A stretch of DNA of 64,000 nt from Siphlonurus alternatus (lineage: Eukaryota > Arthropoda > Insecta > Ephemeroptera > Siphlonuridae): NCBI GenBank assembly GCA_949825025.1, contig OX463782.1, forward strand, positions 27,382,759-27,446,758, in the 5' to 3' direction. Position numbers and translations under genes: made by a program. The notes below the pieces were generated by a model. The model did not search any database. It saw only the letters and a list, made by a program, of their open reading frames with translations, and had not been told where the DNA came from. This document shows positions 1 through 10,170 of this stretch, one piece after another (the stretch's first letter is position 1; each line of letters opens with the position of its first letter).

Positions 1-544
1 ACAAATGAAAAATAACTACTGGTTTCATAATTTTTAATATTATTTTCATATAGGCAACCAATTGAACATTTAAGTACTGCGGGTTGAAGCTTTCTAGGAG
101 TAAGTTAGCAATATATTTTTTTTACTAACACAAGAAACTAATCTTTCTCGTTTTCTTTAATTATCATATTTTGAAATCTTTTAACACTTCAACTGTTATA
201 ATAAACCGTTCTAGGTACGACTCACGAATAATTCGTCCAGGAAGATAAAGTCACTATCCCCGTTTAATGGTTTTTCGTTAACCGTAGTCAGTGAAAAGCC
301 TATTTGACTTTTTTTGTGAATTAGATTAGATATTTTTACAATAATTGAAATAAAGTAAATAAACTTTACATTTTAGTATAAGAGAAATTATAAAAAAAAA
401 AAAAAAAAATGGAAATTGCTAATAAAAAAAACAATAAGCTTAAATCAATATATTTTAAAATATTAACAATATTATTTTATTTTTTGATACTGTAAAATAA
501 ATTAATTAGCTTAATACTTAGTAAAAATTGGTTCTTGTAGATTA
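1..544. other. AT-rich spacer, no gene seen
   Basis: This stretch is AT-rich with short homopolymers, including a 19-base A run near 391-409. No open frame, repeat unit or structured element can be supported. It ends at the TTAA that flanks the piggyBac-type element. Confidence 0.6.
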
Positions 545-548
545 TTAA

Positions 549-2672
549 CCCATTAAAGCCTAGCGATGCATTTTAGCATCGCAAAACACTCCCTAGCGAA
601 AAAATATTTAAAAATAAAGTTACGATGCTATATTGCTAAAAACAGTCAATAACTATTTGCATTGACACTATAGATATGCTAATATATCAATTTTGATTTT
701 TTTAAAAAAATTGCCCATCAGACGCTAAATCAAAGTTGGGGTACAAATTTTGTTCGCCTTCTGCTCAAAGTTATTTTGCAAATATTGTAATAACTTTTTT
801 AAAAATTGTAGTAAAATTTTCATTCTTATATGAAAATGCTCCCTACATACTACACTTTGAAGTAAAAAATCAAAAAGTTGGTTGACATAAATATTTTGGG
901 TGATACGCTGTGTCAAGTAAGAGTGATGCTAAATTGCATCGCTAGGCTCTAATGTAGTCAATTTCTGCTTTTGTGCTGTTTTGAGGTTACGACCTCTTAC
1001 AGTCCAAAAAAGTTTTTTGGGGGTCTCTAATGAGTAGATCCTTCTGTTTTATGTCAAAACAAAAATTCAGAGGGTCCCAAGTGGGCCCTAAAGGCAAAGG
1101 ACCCACTTTGACATCACTTATAGAAACAAAATAAAGTGTCAAAAAAGGTAATGGCTATTCAAATTTGTTATTTGTGTGAATATATTTTTGTATGCTACTT
1201 GAAAGCATATGAAGTGACTTCAACGGGTCCCAACAAGGGGTCCCAAGGGTCCCAGAGTAGTTTTTTGCTCCGTATTCTTTTTGTCATTGTAATTGAATAC
1301 CATATAGAAAGTATTATTTGAACTTATGGCATTGCAAATCCCAAGATACAAGAAGCAAGTTACATGGTGGGGCCCATGCAGGGCCTCAAATGAGACCCAG
1401 GGGCCCATAATACTCTTGCTCCTATATTTTAGTTTGGTATTTTATATATTTTCTAATGCGGTCCTCAGTGTCTTTATTCCAGTAAAGTGTAACCCGTACC
1501 CTCAAGCTAGCAAAAATTTTGTAAATATACAGTTACCTTGAAAATACGGTTAACTCTTTAGTAGCGCAAAGGCAATGAGCATTACATTAGAAAATATGTA
1601 AGATGCCAAAATACAATATAAGAGCAAGCGTATTATGGCCCCCTGGGTCCCATGAGAGACCGTGCATAGACACCGCCATCATGTTCATACCTTAATTGCA
1701 ATGCTAGCTCAAAAACAGTACACTCGAGTGTATTGTTTGAGCTAGCTTTGAAAGGTATATCCCAACATGATGGCGGAGTCTATGCACGGCCTCACATGGG
1801 ACCCAGGGACCCATAATACGCTTGCTCTTATATTGTATTTTGGCATCTTACATACTTTGATTATTTTCTAATGTAATGCTCATTGCCTTTGCGCTACTAA
1901 AGAGTTAACCGTATTTTCAAGGTAACTGTATATTTACAAAATTATCGCTAGCTTGAGGGTGCGGGTTACACTTTACTGGAATAAAGACACTGAGGACCGC
2001 ATTAGAAAATATATAAAATACCAAACTAAAATATAGGATCAAGAGTATTATGGGCCCCTGGGTCTTATATGAGGCCCTGCATGGGCCCCAACATGTAACT
2101 TGCATCTTGGGACTTGCAATGCCATAAGTTTCAAATAATACTTTCTATACGGTATTCAATTACAATGATAAAAAGAATAGGGAGGAAAAAACTACTCTGG
2201 GACCCTTGGGACCCCTTGTTGGGACCCGTTGAATTCCCTTCATATGCTTCCAAGTAACAAAAAATTATATTCAACACACAGATATAACAAATTTGAATAG
2301 CCATTGCCTTTTTTGACACTTTATTTTGTTTCTATAAATGATGTCAAAGTGGGTCCTTTGCCTTTAGGGCCCACTTGGGACCCTCTGAATTTTTGTTTTG
2401 ACATAAAACAGAAGGGCCTACCCATTAGAGACCCCCAAAAAACTTTTTTGGACTGTAAGAGGTCTTAACCTCAAAACAGCAAAAAAGCAGAAATTGACTA
2501 CATTAGAGCCTAGCGATGCAATTTAGCATCACTCTTTAATTGTCAATTAAAACTTCAATTAAAATTTAAAAAAATTAAAATTTTGATTTTTCTCACTTAG
2601 AGATCTAATACTTTCAAATTATAGCAAAAAAAATTAAATTTGAAACAAAAAATTAATTCAGGCTCTAATGGG
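549..2672. mobile_element. piggyBac-type non-autonomous element (TTAA target duplication), composite
   Basis: The outer ends are inverted copies of one another: CCCATTAAAGCC at the left and GGCTCTAATGGG at the right. Both are flanked by TTAA (545-548 and 2673-2676). A TTAA target duplication next to termini starting with CCC is the hallmark of the piggyBac superfamily. The motif GCCTAGCGATGC recurs inside: inverted at about 936-949 and direct at about 2508-2519. So 549-953 and 2501-2672 each look like a short piggyBac MITE, separated by a large palindrome. No transposase frame is present. The open frames inside are mirror images of each other and come from the palindrome, so I do not treat them as genes. 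Confidence 0.75.
921..2535. repeat. 1.6 kb near-perfect palindrome (foldback), centre near 1725
   Basis: The left arm (about 921-1725) is repeated in inverse order as 1726-2535, with only scattered substitutions and small indels. The centre is CACTCGAGTG at 1721-1730, so there is practically no loop. Examples of paired segments: TAGTCAATTTCTGC at 954-967 with GCAGAAATTGACTA at 2487-2500, and the TTTGACATCACTTA region near 1107 with its mirror near 2338. The arms carry many GGGWCCC/GGGCCC heptamers. Such arms could extrude as a cruciform or give a double-stranded transcript (inference). Confidence 0.85.
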
Positions 2673-2676
2673 TTAA

Positions 2677-4254
2677 CTGATTTTCAAATAACCAAATACG
2701 TTTCTACTCACAAAAACATTTCCTCAAAACTCCATTATTGCTGTAAATCCACAACACATTAATCGTAAAATCATTGAAAAACTGCATCATCATAATTTAT
2801 ATGTTAATTTAAATTAAAACATACAAAATATTTTTATATTTACATCAAGATTTTAATTTTTTATAATTTATTATATGTACTTCTTTAAAATAACTTCATG
2901 GACAATAGTTTGTATATAACAAACTGAATAAAAGATTTAATAATATTATACTTTTTACTTTTACCTCAGTATTGAAGTTATAAAATGTAACTTGAGGTTA
3001 TGATTAAGTTAAAAGTTTCACAAAGTTTCTTCACATAACTTACCCTAATGGAAATCAATTATGTGACGTGGTGGTTACAATTGTGTTGACGTCTTCTTGA
3101 TGACATACAAGAGGATGATGGGACCAAGATCGACCTGTGGGTAACATGACCTGGAGATGAATTTCAGATAATGCATCCTCACACAAAATGTGTCTTCCCT
3201 TGCCAAAGTTTACTTTCGTTGCTTTCCTCCTCCTTCTAACACTAGCTGGTTGAAGAAGAAAAGCTCTCTCTTGTTCTTGGTGGTTTGCCAATATCCATGC
3301 AGTCTTATCTATAGTGCTAACTTAATATTGAGATCTATTGCAGAAGAAATTAATTTTTCTTAGTAGGGTAGATATTGTTTCATTATATTTGTAAAAACAG
3401 AGTGTACAAATAATAACATTTTTTTGCTGTTTATTGATTTTTTTTTTTATTATTTGATATAATTATATTAAAATATAATAGTATTTCCTCCATAAGATAT
3501 GAAATCATTTGAATTGTTTCTGCGTTTTCTACAGCAAATAAGTGAAGAAAAAGTACCATCGACGGTGTGGGAGTTATAGAATTCACTCCCACATGTTTTA
3601 TCTAACAGCAGGTTTTATAATCAATTAATATATCATCAATATATAAGAATAGCACTCAAGCAATAGTAACATCACGTGGGTTCGACTACCACTAAAACAT
3701 CTTCTATTTTTAATGTTATATATTAATATATTTTCATTATTTTGTGTGGATGCCACTTATGTGTGGGAGAATATGTTGCAATGAGATAAAAATGAATAAA
3801 AAAATACTTTATTTTAATAACTATAGCTATCTTTAACTTTGTTTACCAATTGTATTCCATGCATTAAAACAAGCTACACTCACACTTGGCATTCTTGATT
3901 TCCATTAAAATACATCCTTGCATTATTGCACATCAATCAATCAATTTTCAATCAGTTTGAAAATAGCTAGTTATAAATCAAAGTACTCCACTCAAGTAAT
4001 AAATATTATATTTACACTGTATGACAGTTGATTGCATATGTGGAAAGTACTACCATGCAATTGAGAAATGTTAATAAATAATAATAAAAAAAAAATACAA
4101 TTTTATTATTGCACTATATGGAAGTTAATTTAATTATAAACAATATTTTAACTTTTATATTTATTTATTTATATACAATGTATTACTACCATTTGTATAG
4201 TAAATAATATAATAGAGCTTTTAATCTGGTCACATTGTTCCATTACAAAGTTGA
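2677..4254. other. AT-rich spacer with one short open-frame patch
   Basis: Mostly AT-rich sequence without recognisable elements, apart from the patch at 3055-3291 (separate entry). A tRNA B-box-like string (GGGTTCGACTACC) occurs near 3678, but no matching A box or cloverleaf is convincing. Confidence 0.5.
3055..3291 (-). other. 78-codon open frame in a GC-richer patch, unrecognised
   Basis: A minus-strand frame of 78 codons starts with Met and includes a basic cluster (RRRRK near residue 19). Composition is noticeably GC-richer than the flanks, unlike the low-complexity frames elsewhere in the window. I do not recognise a domain. It could be an exon or exon remnant, a degenerate repeat, or chance. 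No convincing acceptor and donor pair was found around it, so it is not called as a gene. Confidence 0.15.
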
Positions 4255-4460
4255 GCGACACACACTTGTAATTCCCATAACGAAGAAGACATCAGCAGCA
4301 GCTCAAGTTTGGAAGTTTTGGCCACGCTGGAGTTAAACTGGGACGCGGGCCCGAGCATTGTTTCTCCTGGGAACCTCAGCCAAGTTGCAGGGAAGGAGGC
4401 AATCAGCGGGTCGTTAGCGAGAAAGTGTCGACAAGATGGTACCTTAGAACCTTGTCACAT
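4255..4460. promoter_or_regulatory. GC-rich island, possible cis-regulatory element or exon
   Basis: About 200 bases clearly richer in G+C than both flanks, containing the CGCGGGCCCG cluster, GCATTGTTT (a Sox-like core) and several CAGC/GCAG words. A plus-strand frame crosses it from 4309 but runs into AT-rich codons and no good splice sites are seen. Regulatory function is inference from composition alone. Confidence 0.2.
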
Positions 4461-4900
4461 CAAAATCTACTCAAGTATCTTAAAGTTCAATTTTATATTC
4501 TTAATACTTGTAACTTTGGCATTAAGTTATAATAATTATATTTTGTTCATTTTATCCATTGCATATAATGATATAAGATGTTAAAAATATGATTTTACCA
4601 TTTTTTATTACAAAAATTAAAATTCATATAGATATTTGAAGATTTTTAAAATTGTATTTTTTTACGTTTGCAAATTTTTTTTTTGCTTGTTTTGTTTTTA
4701 GTTATTTTTTTATTGAAAATAAAATGTATTTAGAAGGAATGACGGAAGAAACACTAAAATATTAAAATTTAATTTAATTTCAAATTATTATGAAAAATTA
4801 TTTTATATACATTCAATTCCGAATATAGATTTAATATATCTATCCAACCAACATGTACAAAATAAAATACCTTGGTGTCATCAAAGTGCAAAGGCAATAT
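4461..4900. other. AT-rich spacer
   Basis: AT-rich, with T and A homopolymers. No repeat unit, gene or structured element can be supported between the GC-rich island and the candidate exon. Confidence 0.5.
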
Positions 4901-4997
4901 GAAGAAGTAGGAAAAAGAAGACTTAAGGTTTCTTCATGTTCCTTTGGTGGAGTTTGGGCGGCGCACTTCACTCATCAAGCCATCTTTCCTCCTACAG

Positions 4998-5166
4998 AAA
5001 GAGGAAAGCAAAACTTTGCAAAGAGTTCTTACTCAGTACGGTTCACACTCCTCGCACATGCTGGGTACTGGGATTTTCATTGCGACTAATGGAGTTGGCA
5101 ACAGCTAGCAGTTCTCCTGCCACTCTCCCTGTCTATCCTTACCCTCTTTATCCTGATATCACTCAG
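4998..5166 (+). CDS. Candidate exon with a possible start codon at 5089, gene unknown
   Basis: A good 3' splice acceptor lies just upstream: the pyrimidine-rich CATCTTTCCTCCTACAG ends at 4997. A donor follows, CAG|GTAGCA at 5166/5167. Between them the sequence is GC-richer than its flanks. In the frame starting at ATG 5089 it encodes 26 residues before the donor: a Ser/Ala/Thr-rich beginning, then a Tyr/Pro stretch (VYPYPLYPDITQ). The frame is open upstream to 4936, so this could also be an internal exon. Alternatively it is the first coding exon, with the initiator-like TCAGT at 5033 as a transcription start. I do not recognise the protein. If real, the rest of the window on this strand would be intron. 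Chance remains a serious alternative, because no partner exon is visible. Confidence 0.28.
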
Positions 5167-5208
5167 GTAGCAAACCTTTACCTTAAAGTTCTCCAGCAAA
5201 ATCTTTAG

Positions 5209-5752
5209 TTACACCTACCGGAATTTTCATCTCAATCTAATTGTAAGTGATGTTCAATTCAATGAACACTTGGCCCATAATCAAGCTTCTCCTTATACCT
5301 TAATTTTAGATAATGGTTTTATATGTTACAAAAAAAATATATATGCCATCATTATATTTGAATAAGAGATATGATATGAAATCCCTGGCAAGATTCCATT
5401 ATGCTTATATTATATAGCTGCTGCTTTTGAGATCGACTTCTTGCCTCTGAGTATTCAAGTGAGATGGGAGACCCCTTTCCTTCCTTTCAAGTTTTATGAT
5501 GAATGACATTTTAGAAAATGGTGTGAAGTGAACACCAGGCACCAAAAGTAGGTGCAGTATGTTGGGACTTGATGGAAGTATTATAATTGAAAATGGTAAA
5601 GTAAAGGGGGGAAATGTAGTAAAATTATTTGATGGATTCATAAAAACTGATAACAAAATAAACAAATTAACATAATAATAAATTTTAATAATATAACAAT
5701 ACAAAGCTGGTGAAATAAATGCGTAGTTTTATATAATATCTAAAAACTTAGA
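5209..5752. other. Spacer, no gene seen
   Basis: Moderately AT-rich. A minus-strand frame of 99 codons (5405-5704) is mostly Ile/Phe/Tyr-rich at its N-terminus and shows no family resemblance. I see no supportable feature. Confidence 0.45.
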
Positions 5753-6085
5753 ATGAATGTGTTGCAGTGCATAGACCGGATCTTGACCCATCACTGAAGT
5801 CGAACAACACCAGCGTAGTTAGTAGTTCGATGGGCTGACCATTCTCAACAAAATTCACGCTCCTCCCTCCCAGCCATAAACATTGTGCCTTTTCCCTCTA
5901 TGATACCCCTGGACTTTAAATTATTGCACTTCTGGTTCAGTAACAAAGCTGTAGCGTCCATCCCGACTGAGGTTTCCACGTTTACCTCAGTCGCATGAGT
6001 TGCGGGATGGATTGCAAGGCCGTGACCGCCCCCGTTTCGAATGAACTCATAAAACGCATAGAGTTCGTAAGTTTTTCGAAAGGCT
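5753..6085 (+). mobile_element. SINE with a 5S-rRNA-derived head (copy 1, diverged)
   Basis: Bases about 5765-5843 resemble the 3' two thirds of 5S rRNA in order: the GATCTTGACCCATCAC block, GAAGTCGAACAACACC, and GATGGGCTGACC in place of the canonical C-box GGATGGGTGACC. This is the arrangement of SINE3-type elements, whose RNA polymerase III promoter comes from 5S rRNA. Downstream, 5955-6040 holds the core CCGACTGAGGTTTCCACG...CCTCAGTCGC, shared with the copy at 8018. The internal promoter is mutated, so this copy is probably inactive. Confidence 0.7.
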
Positions 6086-6240
6086 CAGTAGGCTGATAGT
6101 AGTTAATGATGGCGTATTTAAATTAATTATAGTAATGTCTGTTAACTTTCAACACGGATACTTTTCTACAATTAATTTACAAAATGGCGTGCTTGCTTTG
6201 CTATTTCCTTCCGTTCTGACTTGAGTTATCTCACTATTAA

Positions 6241-6243
6241 CTC

Positions 6244-6304
<61 letters not shown>

Positions 6305-6312
6305 CTCTCTTT
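6241..6312. repeat. (CT)n microsatellite with (CTCG) edge
   Basis: The array begins with CTCGCTCGCTCG and continues as a perfect CT run of roughly 48 bases, closed by a TTGCTCTCT end. GA/CT tracts of this kind are potential GAGA-factor-type sites in arthropods, but slippage alone explains them. Confidence 0.9.
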
Positions 6313-7070
6313 CAGTCGTCACTTTTCCTTATTAACTTTTAACATGGCATGTAATGTAATTATTAAGCATCGTATAATTATCCTCACTTTTCCCTAAAGT
6401 AAATGTAACATCTAATAAGTAAGGTTGATGAAATTAAATATTTCTCGATGTATTCGTAAAATTGCTTTACAAAAAGAAAATTTATTTTATTTTCCTGCCT
6501 TGAATGTATAACACATTTTTGCGCTGTTTTTTATTAAAAAAAATCATTTTTTTTTATAAAATCAATATTTGATTGTTCAATTTAATATTAAAACAAAAAG
6601 AGAAGTGAAAATTGTTATTTAGTTACCTTTATATCAATACAAATTACAATTTAATTTTACAAGATAAATGATGATGAACGTAGGCTAGTACAAGTTAAAA
6701 TACAGAGACTTTATCTACAATGAATAATCGCTATCTATGGGATGTAGTGGTGTAATGGTCACGTGTATATATATGTATTGTTCCACCTCAGTGGCCTCTT
6801 TTCCTCTCTCCCTCTCTCTCTTACTGCGGTACACGCTCTACTGCAGAGCAGAATCCAATTAAAGAAGCTAAACCCAACATCTACAACTTAAAACAAAACT
6901 ATTCCTCTTCTTTTCTTCTATTCTCTTCTCTCTTTGCTCTCATTACACAAATCTCACTAGGTCATAATTAAATGCAATAAAAAATTATATATTATTATAT
7001 TATTCACATTGATTTAAAAAAAATTGTACTTAGAAATGTATACTACTAACCTAGCTTTTCTTGTAATAAT
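6313..7070. other. AT-rich spacer with pyrimidine-rich patch
   Basis: AT-rich, with a pyrimidine-rich patch around 6795-6950 containing several CTCTTC words. No gene or mobile element is supportable. Confidence 0.45.
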
Positions 7071-7493
7071 TCAAAGCTTTTTTTTATATATATAAATGTT
7101 TCTAAGCTTTACTGGATTTGAATTATTCATACGAGTAGTTATTTCTTCTAGACTCTGCAGAGCGCTCGCCACTATAACTATAGCTTGACAGAGTTCAGTA
7201 GGTAGCCATGACCAAGGAATATGTAAAAATAGAGGTGCAGTAACAATAGAAAGAGTATAACAATAGACTTCATTTGCAGCCATATTTGGACAAATTGTAA
7301 ACATCACTAAATTTGGAAGTGGAAACAAAATGGTGCCTAAAAATTCACTGACTCTCACACTAAACTGTTAGACCACATGAATTGCACCTCCAGTTCTATA
7401 TAGAATCTCATTGATCATGACAGACGCTAAAACTGCTGTAGCCAACACCATACTGCATGCACGTAAGTTAACTCTAGTAGAAGTACTGAGAGG
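7071..7493 (-). pseudogene. Interrupted hydrophobic open frame, possible membrane-protein remnant
   Basis: On the minus strand one frame stays open for 41 codons (7493 down to 7371), meets a single TAA (7368-7370), then stays open for 98 more codons to the stop at 7071. The predicted chain is rich in Leu/Ile/Val/Ala, with at least two stretches long enough to cross a membrane: around MVLATAVLASVM and around the segment with TLSIVTAPLFL. It ends with an amphipathic LCQAIVIVASALQSLEE stretch. The upstream boundary TTTAG could be an acceptor. The overall look is faintly like a C-terminal part of an insect chemoreceptor (gustatory-receptor type), but I see no diagnostic motif and that is only a guess. 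The last residues (IYIYKKK) come from an AT run and are probably not genuine. Confidence 0.25.
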
Positions 7494-7964
7494 CTAAATG
7501 GACGTGCTTTGTGATACAAACTTATATTATGCTACATATAGCAACGAGGTTAGTGATATACTGGAAGAACATGCAGACTTGAAGGAGGATCTTGTTAAGA
7601 TAAAAAAAATATTTTCATCTTTAAACATTTACATCAAACAGATTCAATAATGTTAAATGATCCTTTTTAAACAGCATTCTTTTTTATGATCACTGAGACT
7701 AAATAAATAAAGGCATCACTTATCTAGTGATCTATAATTTATTTCACTTATCTTATTTTTAAATAGACTTGGTTTGAAATTTTGCATCAATGAGTATACT
7801 TTAGTTAATAGTTCACAGGTTAGTTCTTCTTTTCATCGTTACTTTCGAGACGGCTACTCGTCTACGCAGAGGCTTGGAACTGATGACTACAATAGAAAAT
7901 ATTGACAAAACATTTTTAAATTATATATTTTTTATATTAAGCCTATATTGCCCACGTTAAATTC
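7494..7964. other. Spacer, no gene seen
   Basis: Mixed composition, AT-rich in its second half. No repeat family or coding potential can be supported. Confidence 0.4.
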
Positions 7965-8013
7965 AAAATTTCGGGGGGGCTGCAGCCCCCCACCCCCTGG
8001 ATCCGCGCCTGCT
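7965..8013 (-). mobile_element. Fragment of a G-rich dispersed repeat starting GCAGGCGCGGATCC
   Basis: Read on the minus strand, this is GCAGGCGCGGATCCAG followed by G-rich sequence, a CTGCAG and a C run, then CGAAATTT. The same order of words occurs on the plus strand at 26011-26115, so the two are copies of one dispersed family. The element abuts the 5S-headed SINE that follows. Confidence 0.55.
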
Positions 8014-8017
8014 TAGT

Positions 8018-8350
8018 GGGATATGTGGCGCAGTGCGCTTGACCGGGTCTCGTCAAATCACCGTAATCAATCAACGCCGAGCGTGGTTATAGTGGGATGG
8101 GTGACCATTTTCAACAAAAACCACGTTTCCCACCCAGAGTTAAATCGTTGCGCTTTTCCATTATGTGGTTCCCCCGGCTTTGAACCATGCACTTCCGGTT
8201 CATTGACATTTAACATGAAAAGCTTTAGCGTCCATTCTGGCTGAGGTTTCCCAGTTTCCCTCAGTCACAGGCAAAAGCCGGTATGAATTGCACGGCAGTG
8301 TCCGCCCCCATTCCAGAAACGCTCAATTCATGGTTTCAGAACTTACGGGG
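8018..8350 (+). mobile_element. SINE with a 5S-rRNA-derived head (copy 2)
   Basis: Bases about 8027-8106 align well to animal 5S rRNA: GGGTCTCGTCAAATCACC, GAGCGTGGTTA and the intact C-box GGATGGGTGACC. The internal polymerase III control region is therefore largely conserved. The body contains CCACGTTTCCCACCC, then GGCTGAGGTTTCCCAG...CCCTCAGTC (about 8239-8267) and GCACGGCAGTGTCCGCCCCC. Length is about 330 bases. The 3' end is judged only from loss of similarity to the copy at 5753. The 73-codon frame across it is an accident of the SINE. Confidence 0.8.
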
Positions 8351-9550
8351 TTTCAATCTTAGTGAGTAAGTAGAATTACCCGATTGTGGTTTCATAAAAA
8401 AAACTTATTTTTGAAATTTTCAGCAGCTTACACTAAAGTTGATTATTAATTCATGTAAAATTAATATAAATGTTGCGTGAAATGTGCGTATTTCATAGAA
8501 ACCAAGTTGCGAACAAAATATGTAAACTTAAAACAAGTTATTATAAGAGTGGAACACAATGTCAACTTTTGTTTCATATTTGTATGGTTTTATTCCTATA
8601 TTGGAAATCAGCCCTTTTATAACCTTATTACAAGTGTAAATATGCCCTTATTTTACGAAATTACCAATAGATATGTGCTAATTTAATTCTATTATGTTGA
8701 AAACAAAACATTTAATACAATATATATTTTTTTTTAATATGTTGGTAGTTTTGTGTAGCTTTTTGTTTAATAAAAATCTCCATGCAATCTTGAAGTTAAA
8801 TAACAGAGCTTTGACTTTTATGTTCTTACTTCAACCCGTTCTTACATCACATCTGCAGTACAAATATATATAAAGTATATACATAGTGGCATTGTATATA
8901 CGTGCCAGCAGCACATATATATATTTTTTTTTCTTGTGCAATTCACGACGATTCATTTAGTGCCACTACTCCCATTACTAGAGCAGCTAGTGCTGCAAGA
9001 ACACTTCAGCTAAAGCGTTCTTTTCTATTTATATATAAGACTATGTTAAGAAAGCATACGACAAGAAAAACAAGATGAATTCAATTGAGAAATAATGGAC
9101 TACGTAGTATAGATAAAAAAAAAAATCTTCTTTCGTCCCAGCTGATTTGTATTCAATTGGAATTGAAGAAGAACAAACTTAGACTAGAAAGAAAAATGTG
9201 GCGTTACCATTCTGTGTTTGAGATAATCAATATACTAAAATAATTAAAGTTTTCTCTTTGTGAAATGTAATAACTTATTCTAACTTTTCAAGTAATTGAA
9301 ATACTAGTAATAAGATAGAAAATTGAAGTATTATACACTTTTATTTTCTATTCTTCTCGTATTTTTACCCAATAAAAAAAGGTTTAATAAAATTCATGCT
9401 CATAATTAAAGATTGGATTTATTTAAATTTGCATTCAAAAGCTGAATTCAGATTGAGATTGAATATTTTTTGGCGTGTTTGCAATTAAAATCTTGTGATA
9501 ATCATTTTTTTTTTTTTTTTTTTTTTTAGTAAACATGCAGCCGCTTTCAA
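8351..9550. other. AT-rich spacer
   Basis: AT-rich throughout, with a 69-codon plus-strand frame at 8477 that is Phe/Ile/Tyr-rich and unconvincing, and a 20-base T run near 9507. No mobile element ends or conserved domain were recognised. Confidence 0.45.
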
Positions 9551-10110
9551 TATCATTTTTTTTTTTTCAAAGTTTTTTATTATTAAATTGTGTACAAATA
9601 CAGTCCAACCAAGGCCCTAAATGAAGCCCTATCGGTTGGAACTGAGTTACATACAATTATTCAAAACGTATAGTAAGCTTTAAAAAATTACCTATATTTA
9701 TTAAAAATAATAATACAAAACAATACATTAATAACATTAACAAAAGATAAAAACAAAAACAAACAAAAATAAGCAGGAACAAATTTAAACCCTTCAACTT
9801 AAACAGAAGCACAAATACAATTAATAGAATGGTATTACAGCTCACATTAACGCAAATTATTTAATATATGCTTTCTCAGCACTTTTTTCAATAACATTTT
9901 TTGGTCAATTGATCTAATATTTATCGGTATTTCGTTCCAAATTTTTGGTAGCACAAAATTCCATGTTCTTTCTCCAAATCTATTCAGTTTTACTTTATCA
10001 CACAATTAATGCTTTTAGTGTAAGGGAAGTGCCTCCTAAAAAAATATAATTTTCATATGACAATATATTACTGTTTAAAGTATAAACATTTTCATAAATA
10101 AATTCATACA
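9551..10110 (-). mobile_element. 3' end of a non-LTR (LINE-type) retrotransposon
   Basis: On the minus strand the end of a reverse-transcriptase-type ORF (see the pseudogene entry) is followed by about 280 bases of 3' UTR containing the inverted pair CCAACCAAGGCCC/ATCGGTTGG (plus strand 9604-9640). It finishes in an A-rich tail (T run 9557-9569 on the plus strand). The 5' part is missing, as usual for 5'-truncated LINE copies. The precise upstream limit is uncertain. Confidence 0.65.
9847..10005 (-). pseudogene. C-terminal tail of a non-LTR retrotransposon reverse-transcriptase protein
   Basis: The last 52 codons are open and end at a TAA complement at 9847-9849. The chain contains FGERTWNF, then PKIWNEIPINIRS, then a Lys/Leu-rich helix ending near KHILNNLR. 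The pattern G-(D/E)-R-x(5-6)-P-x-(L/I)-W-N-x-(L/I)-P followed by a basic helical tail is typical of the extreme C-terminus of Jockey/RTE/CR1-like reverse-transcriptase ORFs. Upstream on this strand the frame meets a stop and the catalytic domain is absent. This is therefore a truncated copy with no activity. The clade cannot be decided from this tail alone. Confidence 0.6.
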
Positions 10111-10170
10111 TGATGTAGATTTCCTCCTAATATAAAAAAATAAATAAACATTGTTTATTTTACTTAAAAA

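Noticed and set aside
1136..2319. Five 61-71 codon frames that look related to each other
   Set aside because: They are the same sequence read from the two arms of the 1.6 kb palindrome, with no transposase or other domain.
3655..3700. tRNA B-box-like GGGTTCGACTACC
   Set aside because: No A box at the right distance and no cloverleaf could be drawn. At most a worn tRNA-derived SINE.
8023..8244. 73-codon frame of balanced composition
   Set aside because: It lies inside the 5S-headed SINE and is an accident of that repeat.
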